61,921 bases of DNA from Peribacillus asahii (GTDB lineage Bacteria; Bacillota; Bacilli; Bacillales; DSM-1321), in NCBI RefSeq assembly GCF_003570725.1, contig NZ_QWVS01000043.1:1-61921 (forward strand). The letters are read 5' to 3'. The translations under genes were made by a program, and so were the position numbers. Positions 1 through 7,195 of this stretch are shown in pieces (the stretch's first letter is position 1; every line of letters starts with the position of its first letter). Below the pieces are notes generated by a model, which saw only the letters and a list, made by a program, of their open reading frames with translations, did no database searches and was not told the origin of the DNA.

Positions 1-127
1 AAAATAATACATTTATTTTCCCTCTACTCGATTATGTATCACGTCTAGCGTTTTTAAGGCTATAATTATGAATATTGTTGAGTAAAAAGTAACAATCTTA
101 TTTAACACATTCATTTTAAAGCACCTG

Positions 128-156
128 GTTACATCATGTATGAATTATGTTATACT
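128..156 (+). promoter_or_regulatory. Putative SigA promoter with extended -10
   Basis: GTTACA (128-133) and TATACT (151-156) are separated by 17 bp, and TGT precedes the -10, giving an extended -10. It lies about 40 bp upstream of the Rex/Fnr-like palindrome. A transcript from here would have a leader of roughly 490 nt before the DUF1641 gene. Confidence 0.5.
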
Positions 157-192
157 GTCATTGTCTGAATTCGTTTTATTTGCTGGCATAGT

Positions 193-210
193 TTGTGATG
201 TTATTCACAT
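193..210. promoter_or_regulatory. Rex/Fnr-like operator 1
   Basis: TTGTGATGTTATTCACAT contains TGTGA-N6-TCACA, an exact match to the CRP/Fnr-type consensus used by Bacillus Fnr. It also matches 12 of the 14 fixed positions of the Rex consensus TTGTGAAN4TTCACAA. Since the operon encodes an NADH dehydrogenase, and Rex (NADH/NAD sensor) controls ndh in B. subtilis, Rex is the favoured reader. Fnr is not excluded. Confidence 0.6.
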
Positions 211-385
211 GTTGTTTAATGAGAAGGCAATATGCGAATAACGACCAAGCAGCCACATATTGAGTAGGTATTTGTCGCATACTTATTTTAAAAGAAAGTC
301 GTGCATTTTAATGCGTCGCATTCTGTGTTAAGATAGGTATTGTCGCGAATCGCACGTTGGATTTTTTTCTATGAAGAAAATCTCA

Positions 386-424
386 GCTAATAAACGCAGC
401 TCTTTTTTATGGAGGTTTATTAGC
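386..424 (+). repeat. Inverted repeat / hairpin in ndh leader
   Basis: GCTAATAAAC (386-395) is perfectly complementary to GTTTATTAGC (415-424), with a 19-nt loop. The loop carries GGAG of a Shine-Dalgarno-like GGAGG (411-415), and an ATG follows at 427. T-rich sequence follows the stem, so it could act either as a translational control hairpin for the small ORF or as a weak terminator. Confidence 0.45.
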
Positions 425-426
425 GG

Positions 427-540
427 ATGTTTTTAATTTTATTAATCCAGTTAAAGGAAGCTTTTATATCTATTTTTAAGGTTTTCAATAATTATATAGC
501 AGGATATAATGAGAAGAGTCACTGGGATTGGTACGTTTAA
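427..540 (+). CDS. Possible 37-aa small membrane-like protein
   Basis: An ATG at 427 opens a 37-codon frame ending at TAA 538-540. The product begins MFLILLIQLKEAF and ends HWDWYV: a short hydrophobic N-terminal half, a basic/aromatic middle and a Trp-rich tail. A GGAGG lies at 411-415, but the spacing (11 nt) is long and the SD sits in a hairpin loop. I recognise no family. Against it, a good SigA promoter (482-510) for the downstream genes overlaps the frame. It may be a real small protein, a leader peptide or chance. Confidence 0.3.
   Translation: MFLILLIQLKEAFISIFKVFNNYIAGYNEKSHWDWYV
482..510 (+). promoter_or_regulatory. Proximal SigA promoter of DUF1641-ndh
   Basis: TTTTCA (482-487) and a perfect TATAAT (505-510) are separated by 17 bp. 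The site lies 145 bp upstream of the DUF1641 start and just upstream of the second Rex-like palindrome. Confidence 0.55.
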
Positions 541-564
541 AAACATTTAAAAGGTTTTATTTTT

Positions 565-582
565 TTGTGTAAAGTTTTACAA
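565..582. promoter_or_regulatory. Rex-like operator 2
   Basis: TTGTGTAAAGTTTTACAA is an inverted repeat matching 12 of 14 fixed positions of the Rex consensus. It lies downstream of the proximal promoter, where a bound repressor would block elongation or re-initiation. It fits Rex better than Fnr because the TGTGA/TCACA core is not conserved here. Confidence 0.5.
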
Positions 583-654
583 AGTTTCCTAAACTTATAT
601 GAGTTAAGAAAATGCAAAATTAAGCAATATGCTTATTGTAAAGGAGAATTGGAT

Positions 655-1086
655 ATGTCAGAAACAAGCACTCAACAAAAGTCTGAAGCATTGACAGCGA
701 GCCAAGAACAACTGGATGTACTAGATCAGCTATTAAAACCTGAGGTACAAGAATCACTGACTACTCTAGTAGAACAATTGCCGAAATTGACTGAATTAGT
801 AAACATTTTAACGAAGTCTTACGATCTTGCTCAAGCGGTTGCCACGGATGAAGTATTAAAAAGCGATACCGTTGGTGCGATTACAGAAATCGTAGAACCA
901 GTTACACACTCTGTAAAAAGTCTTGCTGCGACTGCTATTGAAGCAAAAGATCGTGCAGATGCAAATCATGAAGTAATCGGTTTATTCGGTATCTTAAAAA
1001 TGCTTAAAGATCCACAAGCACAAAAGTTGTTCCGTTTTGCAAACGCTTTTCTTCAAATTACAGCAGAAAAAAATAGCCAAAAATAA
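655..1086 (+). CDS. yjlC: DUF1641 protein (YjlC-like), partner of Ndh
   Basis: This is a 143-aa acidic, mostly helical protein of the DUF1641 family, which is encoded with type II NADH dehydrogenase in B. subtilis (yjlC-ndh) and with some formate dehydrogenases. I start it at the ATG at 655 because AAAGGAG sits 8 nt upstream; the frame is open further upstream but has no ribosome site there. No membrane segment or catalytic motif is visible. The ndh gene follows after 42 bp with no terminator, so the two are co-transcribed. Its biochemical role is not established. A regulatory or adaptor role for Ndh is inference from gene pairing. Confidence 0.85.
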   Translation: MSETSTQQKSEALTASQEQLDVLDQLLKPEVQESLTTLVEQLPKLTELVNILTKSYDLAQAVATDEVLKSDTVGAITEIVEPVTHSVKSLAATAIEAKDRADANHEVIGLFGILKMLKDPQAQKLFRFANAFLQITAEKNSQK

Positions 1087-1128
1087 TAGTTTGTTTCACA
1101 TTTAATTCGTAAGGACGGAGGATTAACT

Positions 1129-2310
1129 ATGTCAAAACATATCGTCATCTTAGGTGCAGGTTATGGCGGAGTACTTTCTGCTTTAACTGTTCGTAAATAT
1201 TTAAACAAGGATGAAGCTCAAGTTACAGTGGTGAACCAATTCCCAACTCACCAAATCATCACAGAATTGCATCGTCTTGCAGGTGGAACTATTAAAGAAC
1301 AAGCTGTTGCTGTGCCTTTAGAAAAGCTTTTCAAAGGAAAAGATATTAACCTTAAAATTTCTAAAGTTGAATCGTTCAACGTAGACAAAAAAGAAGTAAA
1401 ACTTGCTGATGGTTCTATCTTAACTTACGATGCTCTTGTTGTTGGTTTAGGAAGTCAAACTGGATTCTTCGGTATCCCAGGACTTGAAGAAAACAGCTTA
1501 GTATTAAAATCTGTAGCAGATGCTAACAAAATTTACAACCACATCGAAGGTCGCATTCGTGAATATGCGAAAACGAAAAATGAAGCAGATGCAACTATCG
1601 TAATCGGCGGTGGCGGATTAACAGGTGTTGAATTAGTTGGTGAAATCGTTGACAACTTCCCGAAAGTTGCGAAACAATATGGCGTGGACTTCAGCGAGTT
1701 GAAAATCAAGCTTGTAGAAGCTGGTCCTAAGATTCTTCCAGTTCTACCTGATAACTTAATCGAACGCGCAACGGCAAGCTTAGCAGCACGTGGTGTTGAA
1801 TTCTTAACGGGTCTTCCTGTAACAGGTGTTAAAGGAAATGAGATTTCATTAAAAGACGGTCAAACAATCATCGCTAACACGCTTGTTTGGACAGGTGGCG
1901 TAGCAGCACTTCCAATCGTTGGTGAATCAGGTCTTGAAGTGGATCGTGGAAGAGCAACAGTTAATGAATTCCTTCAATCTAAATCACATAACGATGTATT
2001 TGTTGTTGGGGACAGCGCTGTTGCTTTCCCAGAAGAAGGCGGTCGTCCGTACGCACCAACTGCACAAAACGCTTGGCAAATGGGTGAACTTGTTGGATTC
2101 AACTTGTTTGCATACTTCGCAGGCCAAAAAATGGATAAGTTTAATCCTGTAAACTCAGGTACACTTGCAAGTCTTGGACGCAAAGATGGTGTTGCGACAA
2201 TCGGAGCTAACAACACTCCACTTAAAGGTCTTCCGGCAACATTAATGAAAGAAGCAAGTAACATTCGTTATATGTCTCACATTAAAGCGTTATATACTTA
2301 CGCCTATTAA
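1129..2310 (+). CDS. ndh: Type II NADH dehydrogenase (NDH-2)
   Basis: This 393-aa flavoprotein matches the YjlD/Ndh length and layout. An N-terminal FAD-binding Rossmann motif (GAGYGG, residues 8-13) is followed by a second nucleotide-binding motif (IGGGGLTGVE, near 160-170) for NADH and an FVVGDSA segment near 290 that closes the FAD site. The enzyme oxidises NADH and reduces menaquinone at the inner face of the membrane without pumping protons. The C-terminal helices (near 360-393) are the usual membrane anchor. A strong GGACGGAGG ribosome site precedes the ATG. Two upstream Rex-like sites suggest control by the NADH/NAD ratio. Confidence 0.93.
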   Translation: MSKHIVILGAGYGGVLSALTVRKYLNKDEAQVTVVNQFPTHQIITELHRLAGGTIKEQAVAVPLEKLFKGKDINLKISKVESFNVDKKEVKLADGSILTYDALVVGLGSQTGFFGIPGLEENSLVLKSVADANKIYNHIEGRIREYAKTKNEADATIVIGGGGLTGVELVGEIVDNFPKVAKQYGVDFSELKIKLVEAGPKILPVLPDNLIERATASLAARGVEFLTGLPVTGVKGNEISLKDGQTIIANTLVWTGGVAALPIVGESGLEVDRGRATVNEFLQSKSHNDVFVVGDSAVAFPEEGGRPYAPTAQNAWQMGELVGFNLFAYFAGQKMDKFNPVNSGTLASLGRKDGVATIGANNTPLKGLPATLMKEASNIRYMSHIKALYTYAY

Positions 2311-2336
2311 TTTGCAGATATGTTAAGATAATCACA

Positions 2337-2371
2337 ATCCCTATTTCGATTTTTTGGAATAGGGGTTTTTA
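2337..2371 (+). terminator. Rho-independent terminator of ndh
   Basis: CCCTATT (2339-2345) pairs with AATAGGG (2358-2364), followed by five T residues. Confidence 0.85.
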
Positions 2372-2679
2372 GTGTTCATAAGTTTTATAAAAAATCTAGC
2401 TATATTGCGATTTAGATTCATATAATAATGATGAATAAGGGGCACACCTTTATATTTGCTAACATTCTATTTTTCTCGTTATTTTTCGTCAATTTCTTGA
2501 TAATTATGTACTTTTCCATTGCTAAAAACATCAATACTGGTAAAATCAGAGAGAGGAAGATTTTTTGCCTTCGTGCAATCTAAATTGCTACATACAAAAC
2601 TTTTATATAACTAGCGCTTGAGAGAACAGAAATTTTAATGTGTTTATTTATTAGAATTATATAAGGGGAAGAGTAACAA
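2372..2679. other. AT-rich intergenic region before pdaC
   Basis: About 300 bp with no open frame of interest. An isolated TATAAT lies at 2421-2426 without a good -35. I see no clear operator or RNA structure. The pdaC promoter must lie here but I cannot place it. Confidence 0.4.
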
Positions 2680-4092
2680 ATGGAAAGAAAGAGAAAACTG
2701 AATTATAAGAGGGTCTTTATTGCGCTGATCGGTTGTTGTATGTTAATAGGGATAATTAGTTATTTAATTAATTCAATTAATTCGAAGGCTCAAGCGGTAA
2801 AAAATATGGATAACAAATATTCGGATGTAGAGATGAAAATGTTACTCAAAGATAGTACATACGGAGGTTATTCGGTTAGTTATCCATTTTTCCAAATGAA
2901 AACAATTGATGAAACATTGGGAAATTATGTAACAAAGAGAATTTCTCAATATGAGAAAGAGTTGAGTGAAAAAAACTCTTCACAAAAGGAAACTTCCGAG
3001 TTAAGTATTACTTATGATATCGTTCATTATAGTAAACAAACAGTGACGATTGTGTTTGAGGAATATAAGCAAATTGATAAAAAAGATAGTTACATAGACC
3101 TACAGACATTTAACTTCGATATTCCACTACAAAAGTCCCTCTCATTGGAGGATATCTTTAAGGAAAAATCAGATTATTTATCTATATTATCTACTATTTC
3201 TTATGCACAACTAAAGAAAAACGAAGACCTTGCTGCTTCAATGCATACTTTAAAAGACGGAACCAAGCCGATAAAAGAGAATTTTAGTCATTTTAGTATA
3301 TTGGAAGATACGATCGTATTGTATTTCAGACCTAATCAAGTTGCTCCTGATCATTTAGGAGTACAAACGGTTGCGATTAAAAAGAATGTCTTTAAAAATG
3401 ATATTCTGGATGCCTATAAAAATAATGAGGATAATAAAAATAAAATTAAAGAAATTCAGCCGCCAAATGCTGTGGCAGAGCTTCCTAAAAGAGAAATGAA
3501 TATTGACCCGAATAAAAAAGTCATTGCCCTTACATTTGACGATGGACCGAATACAAGTACGACTAAGACCATTTTAAAGGCATTAAAAAAATACGATAGC
3601 CATGCGACATTTTTTGTACTGGGAAGTCGAGTGAACTATTATCCTGATATGATTACAGAGATGCTGGAGGGTGGAAATGAGGTAGGAAACCATTCATGGG
3701 ACCATCCACAATTAACAAGATTAAATGAGAAGCAAGTGAAAAGCCAAGTTGAAAAAACCCAATCTATTATTAAAAAGGTGAGTGGGTATGAACCCATTCA
3801 TATGCGCCCGCCATATGGAGCGACAAATAAAAAAATTAATAAGTATTTTAAGAAAATGGATATAATCTTATGGGATATTGACCCAGAAGATTGGAAAGCT
3901 CGTAATAAAGATAAGGTTGTAAAACGAGTAATGGCTCAAGCAGAGGATGGGAAAGTTGTTCTCATGCACGATATTTATCAATCAAGTGCGGAGGCTGCTG
4001 TTGAAATTATTAAACGACTTAATAAGCAAGGCTATCAATTAGTAACTATTTCGGAATTACAGGAAATCCAGCAATTAAGAAAAGTAGATTAG
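2680..4092 (+). CDS. pdaC: PdaC-like peptidoglycan polysaccharide deacetylase
   Basis: The protein has 470 aa, close to B. subtilis PdaC (467). Residues about 10-30 form one membrane anchor. Residues 50-250 resemble the extracellular DUF4163/DUF3298 region found in PdaC. The C-terminal 190 residues are a NodB-type carbohydrate esterase 4 domain with TFDDGP (near 284-289, catalytic Asp and metal Asp), HSWDHPQ (near 338, metal His pair), RPPYG and LMHD (catalytic His). The family removes acetyl groups from N-acetylmuramic acid, or from chitin oligomers, outside the cell. The gene is monocistronic, with the bidirectional terminator at 4243-4280 behind it. Confidence 0.85.
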   Translation: MERKRKLNYKRVFIALIGCCMLIGIISYLINSINSKAQAVKNMDNKYSDVEMKMLLKDSTYGGYSVSYPFFQMKTIDETLGNYVTKRISQYEKELSEKNSSQKETSELSITYDIVHYSKQTVTIVFEEYKQIDKKDSYIDLQTFNFDIPLQKSLSLEDIFKEKSDYLSILSTISYAQLKKNEDLAASMHTLKDGTKPIKENFSHFSILEDTIVLYFRPNQVAPDHLGVQTVAIKKNVFKNDILDAYKNNEDNKNKIKEIQPPNAVAELPKREMNIDPNKKVIALTFDDGPNTSTTKTILKALKKYDSHATFFVLGSRVNYYPDMITEMLEGGNEVGNHSWDHPQLTRLNEKQVKSQVEKTQSIIKKVSGYEPIHMRPPYGATNKKINKYFKKMDIILWDIDPEDWKARNKDKVVKRVMAQAEDGKVVLMHDIYQSSAEAAVEIIKRLNKQGYQLVTISELQEIQQLRKVD

Positions 4093-4242
4093 TATCATCC
4101 AAGTTAGTTTTCTACTAGGATTACATTTCATTTAGTTAGCAGAATAGAATGATTGTTAGGGGCTGCTCACAGGAAAGCAATGTCTTGTATGAGCAGGGAG
4201 TCCTCCTATACCAGTTTACCAATTTGAATATATAGTTAAAAA

Positions 4243-4280
4243 ATATATGCTTGTTCACATGAGAACAAGCATATATTTTT
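4243..4280. terminator. Bidirectional terminator between pdaC and marR
   Basis: A 14-bp perfect stem (4243-4256 with 4263-4276) has a 6-nt loop, with T runs on both sides when read on either strand. It can end both the plus-strand pdaC transcript and the minus-strand MarR-family transcript. Confidence 0.88.
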
Positions 4281-4706
4281 TTATTTTTCCAGCGAGTGGT
4301 TAAGCTTTTCATAGATAGTTAATAGTTGTTGTCGTTCTTCTTCTGATAATGCTTCAAATAAATTTGTGCGTAATGCTTTGCCTTTTTCATGCGCTGTATG
4401 AACCATTTCGACGCCCTTGTTTGTAATCGATAAATAAATAATTCTTCGATCTTCCTGATCAACAACTCGTATAGCTAATTCTTTTTGTACGAGTTTTTCA
4501 GATAAGTGAGTTAAAGAGGGCGGGGTCAAACCTAAAGCCTTTGCGATATCCGATGGTCGGCTTTTTCCATGTTCTTTAAGATAATTTAGTACAAGAATAT
4601 GGGAAATACCCAGATTCTCCTCAAACATTTTATTCCATTTAATAATCATATTATTCGTTAATTGATCCATCATATGAATCAATTCAAAGATTGTTTGTTT
4701 TTCCAT
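4281..4706 (-). CDS. MarR-family transcriptional regulator
   Basis: This 141-aa protein has the MarR winged-helix fold. Dimerisation helices lie at both ends; the recognition region includes SRPSDIAKALGLTPPSLTHL (near 49-68) and the wing contains VDQEDRRIIYLSIT (near 83-96), with the DxR signature. An AGGAG ribosome site precedes the ATG. Such proteins repress their own and neighbouring genes and release DNA on binding phenolic or oxidant ligands. The gene is divergent from des. A TTGT/ACAA palindrome at 4752-4766 is a candidate autoregulatory site. The ligand cannot be told from sequence. Confidence 0.85.
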   Translation of the reverse strand: MEKQTIFELIHMMDQLTNNMIIKWNKMFEENLGISHILVLNYLKEHGKSRPSDIAKALGLTPPSLTHLSEKLVQKELAIRVVDQEDRRIIYLSITNKGVEMVHTAHEKGKALRTNLFEALSEEERQQLLTIYEKLNHSLEK

Positions 4707-4751
4707 TCCTTATTACTCCTGCCTTTTATTTAATGGCTCTGTTATAGGATG

Positions 4752-4766
4752 TTGTATAATGCACAA
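4752..4766. promoter_or_regulatory. Candidate MarR autoregulatory operator
   Basis: TTGTATAATGCACAA is a short inverted repeat (TTGT...ACAA) of the kind MarR proteins bind. It sits 46 bp upstream of the MarR start and probably overlaps its promoter. Confidence 0.4.
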
Positions 4767-4819
4767 TATTATTTAAAAAACCCAAAAACTTAGGAGGAAT
4801 CTATCCCCCTCTTGAAATA

Positions 4820-4853
4820 GGTAGAGGATATGACATTTGTCATATCCTCTACC
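4820..4853. promoter_or_regulatory. 34-bp palindrome, likely DesR operator
   Basis: Two 16-bp arms (4820-4835 and 4838-4853) are perfectly complementary with only TT between them; the core is TGACATTTGTCA. It ends 13 bp upstream of TATAAT (4867-4872), whose -35 is poor, as expected for an activator-dependent promoter. In B. subtilis, phosphorylated DesR binds just upstream of the des core promoter, and desR lies in this cluster. A second degenerate copy (TGACGTTTATGA, 4854-4865) adjoins it. Use by the divergent MarR protein is the alternative. Confidence 0.6.
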
Positions 4854-4866
4854 TGACGTTTATGAC

Positions 4867-4872
4867 TATAAT
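4867..4872 (+). promoter_or_regulatory. -10 element of des promoter
   Basis: A perfect TATAAT has no recognisable -35 at 16-18 bp; that position is filled by the palindrome. This supports activation rather than constitutive use. The leader from here to the des start is about 70 nt. Confidence 0.55.
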
Positions 4873-4898
4873 GATATTGTGTTCTTTTTTATTATAGA

Positions 4899-4941
4899 AG
4901 AGAAGTAAATTGTTCAAGATAAAAGAGAAGTGAACTGTTCA
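4899..4941 (+). repeat. Tandem repeat in des 5' untranslated leader
   Basis: AGAGAAGTAAATTGTTCA (4899-4916) recurs as AGAGAAGTGAACTGTTCA (4924-4941), 16 of 18 identical with a period of 25 bp. The second copy runs directly into the AGGAGG ribosome site of des. It may be a recent duplication affecting leader structure. Confidence 0.7.
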
Positions 4942-4951
4942 GGAGGCAAAA

Positions 4952-5977
4952 ATGAGTAAGCAAAATCAAGTCAATCTAAGAAAACAAATTGCTCCTTTTG
5001 AAAAGTCTAATGTAAAAACGAGTGTGAAGCAGTTAGTTAATACGATTCCGCCGTTTATTTTGTTATGGGTTGCTGCTTATTATAGTTTGGGAATTTCTTA
5101 TTGGTTAAGTTTAGCTCTTTCGATTATTGCGTCAGGGTTCGTGATTCGAATTTTTATTATTTTTCATGATTGCTGCCATCAGTCTTTTTTCAAAAGCCGA
5201 AAAGCTAATGATGTTTTAGGGACAATTACAGGCATTATTACGCTATTTCCATATGAAAAGTGGAAGCGCGACCATTCAATTCATCATGCGACAAGCAGTA
5301 ATTTAAATAAGCGAGGGACAGGCGATATTTGGATTATGACGGTGGAGGAGTATGTAAACGCTTCGTTTTGGGTTCGTCTTCAGTATCGTTTATATCGAAA
5401 TCCGCTTGTGATGTTTGGATTAGGGCCAGCGTATTTATTTTTAGTATCAAATCGTTTTAATCGAAAAGGGGCACGTAAGAAAGAAAGAATGAATACGTAT
5501 GTAACGAATGTTTCTGTTATTGTACTGTATACATTGTTATGTTTAGCGATTGGCTGGCAAGCGTTTCTTATGATTCACCTTCCAATCATGTTTGTGTCAG
5601 GGTTGCTTGGAATTTGGCTGTTCTACGTACAACATCAGTTTGAGGATTCTTATTTTGAAGAGGAAGAAAACTGGGATTATGTGAAGGCTGCGATTGATGG
5701 AAGCTCATATTATAAGCTTCCAAAGCTATTGCAATGGGTAACAGGAAATATTGGTTTTCACCACGTACATCACCTTAGCCCGAAGGTCCCGAATTATCAT
5801 CTTGAGAAAGCTCATGATTCTACACCACCTTTGCAACAAGCTACAACGATTACAATTCGTTCTAGTTTAAAAGCTCTTCGATTCCGCCTATGGGATGAGT
5901 CAAGAAAAACGTTTGTTGGCTTCCATGAAGCGAAGATTTTGGTGGAAAAAGCTCAACCAAGCTTTCAAGAAAAATAA
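4952..5977 (+). CDS. des: Membrane fatty acid desaturase
   Basis: The protein has 341 aa. Three histidine boxes of the acyl-lipid desaturase family are present: HDCCH at 72-76, HSIHH at 108-112 and HHVHH at 270-274, which together bind the di-iron centre. Hydrophobic segments lie near 35-70 and 180-225. The enzyme introduces a cis double bond (delta-5 in B. subtilis) into membrane phospholipid acyl chains in response to cold. AGGAGG precedes the ATG. The sensor kinase and response regulator genes follow directly, the arrangement of the thermosensing Des pathway. A terminator separates it from desK. Confidence 0.93.
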   Translation: MSKQNQVNLRKQIAPFEKSNVKTSVKQLVNTIPPFILLWVAAYYSLGISYWLSLALSIIASGFVIRIFIIFHDCCHQSFFKSRKANDVLGTITGIITLFPYEKWKRDHSIHHATSSNLNKRGTGDIWIMTVEEYVNASFWVRLQYRLYRNPLVMFGLGPAYLFLVSNRFNRKGARKKERMNTYVTNVSVIVLYTLLCLAIGWQAFLMIHLPIMFVSGLLGIWLFYVQHQFEDSYFEEEENWDYVKAAIDGSSYYKLPKLLQWVTGNIGFHHVHHLSPKVPNYHLEKAHDSTPPLQQATTITIRSSLKALRFRLWDESRKTFVGFHEAKILVEKAQPSFQEK

Positions 5978-5984
5978 CAAGCTA

Positions 5985-6014
5985 AAAAACCATTCTTGCT
6001 ACGAATGGTTTTTT
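5985..6014 (+). terminator. Terminator between des and desK
   Basis: AAAAACCATTC (5985-5995) pairs with GAATGGTTTTT (6003-6013), followed by T residues. It separates strong cold-induced des transcription from the lower-level desKR pair. Confidence 0.85.
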
Positions 6015-6055
6015 AGTCTTTGATTAGATTACAATGTACAGGAAGGGAGGCTGTT

Positions 6056-7195
6056 ATGAAAAAAAACTGGTATCATATTTTTCCGAAAAATACGGGGCTG
6101 AGCCCGTATGTTTGGATTATTTTTTGTATTCTACCGTTTTATTTTATTTTTAAATCGTCCTCTAAGTTAGAAATTGCAGCTGGGATTGGGATGATTCTTT
6201 TATTTTTTGTTGCTTATGGATTATCCTTTGCTGCGAAGGGATGGAGTGTCTATTTATGGACGTCCATTCAAATTATCATTTCCATTGCGATGACGAGTCT
6301 CTTTGGTTATATTTATTTTGGTTTATTTCTCGCTTTTTTTATTGGAAATATTCAAAATAAGATTGGTTTTTATACACTATATACCATCCATATCATCACT
6401 ACAGTATTGGCTGTAAATGTAGGGTTTCTCTATCAAAATAAAATTTTTCTTACGCAGTTCCCGTTCATTGTCATTTGTGTGATTGGTGTGGTTTTGATAC
6501 CATTTAACACATACAATCGAAAGAAAAGGGAGCAGTTAGAAGAACAGTTAGAAGATGCAAATAAACGAATTTCAGAGCTTGTAAAGATAGAAGAGCGGCA
6601 GCGAATTGCTCGCGACCTGCATGATACATTAGGGCAAAAGCTTTCTTTAATCGGTTTAAAAAGTGATTTGGCAGGCAAATTACTGACTCGTAGTCCAGAG
6701 GCAGCTAAAAATGAAATTAAAGATATTCAGCAAACAGTGCGTACGGCTTTAAAGGAAGTACGCGAGTTAGTGTCTGAAATGCGTGGTACGCGTCTTGTCG
6801 AAGAAATGCTTCGAATTCGCCAAATTTTGAGTGCGGCACAAATCAAGCTGGAGCTAGTAGGTTCTTCACAGCTTAAAGATACACCATTGTTAGTGGAAAA
6901 TGTGTTAAGTATGTGCTTAAAAGAGGCAGTTAATAATATCGTTAAACATAGTTATGCTTCTTCTTGCAGGCTAGTGATTAAGCAGTTGCCGACGGAGTGG
7001 TATATAGAAATAGAAGATAACGGGGTCGGTTTTCAGCATAAAGGAGACTTTTTTAAAGGACATGGACTTCAAGGGATGAAGGAACGATTAGAATTTGTTA
7101 ATGGGAGTTTAGACATTCCAGCATCAAATGGAACGAAACTCGTTATTAGAGTGCCGAATGTGATTAAACAAGCGGAACGGGGGAAATCAATATGA
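6056..7195 (+). CDS. desK: Thermosensor histidine kinase DesK
   Basis: The protein has 379 aa. I start it at the ATG at 6056 behind GGGAGG rather than the upstream TTG. Several hydrophobic segments (near 17-155) form the membrane thermosensor. A coiled-coil linker (155-185) leads to a HisKA_3 domain with phospho-acceptor H189 in ARDLHDTLGQ, and a HATPase_c domain contains DNGVGF (near 320) and GHGLQGMKERL. DesK senses membrane thickness or order, acting as a kinase in the cold and a DesR phosphatase when warm. It overlaps desR by 4 bp (ATGA), so the two are translationally coupled. Confidence 0.92.
   Translation: MKKNWYHIFPKNTGLSPYVWIIFCILPFYFIFKSSSKLEIAAGIGMILLFFVAYGLSFAAKGWSVYLWTSIQIIISIAMTSLFGYIYFGLFLAFFIGNIQNKIGFYTLYTIHIITTVLAVNVGFLYQNKIFLTQFPFIVICVIGVVLIPFNTYNRKKREQLEEQLEDANKRISELVKIEERQRIARDLHDTLGQKLSLIGLKSDLAGKLLTRSPEAAKNEIKDIQQTVRTALKEVRELVSEMRGTRLVEEMLRIRQILSAAQIKLELVGSSQLKDTPLLVENVLSMCLKEAVNNIVKHSYASSCRLVIKQLPTEWYIEIEDNGVGFQHKGDFFKGHGLQGMKERLEFVNGSLDIPASNGTKLVIRVPNVIKQAERGKSI

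Larger units (their letters stand above)
1..426. other. Long non-coding leader upstream of ndh operon
   Basis: No convincing gene before 427. The stretch holds an extended -10 promoter (128-156), a Rex/Fnr-like palindrome (193-210), an imperfect direct repeat (GGTATTTGTCGCATAC-like near 268-283 and GGTATTGTCGCG-like near 336-347) and a 10-bp inverted repeat (386-395 with 415-424). These suggest a regulated, structured 5' region or a separate small RNA. Nothing here matches a riboswitch class I know. Confidence 0.5.

Noticed and set aside
565..654. 30-codon N-terminal extension of the DUF1641 protein
   Set aside because: It would start at a TTG inside the Rex-like palindrome, with no ribosome site. 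A clear AAAGGAG precedes the ATG at 655.
1919..2264. Open frames on both strands inside ndh
   Set aside because: They are out-of-frame shadows of a well-conserved gene with no ribosome sites or family features.
4160..4205. GCTGCTCA...TGAGCAG hairpin after pdaC
   Set aside because: It has no T run. The strong stem at 4243-4276 explains termination better.
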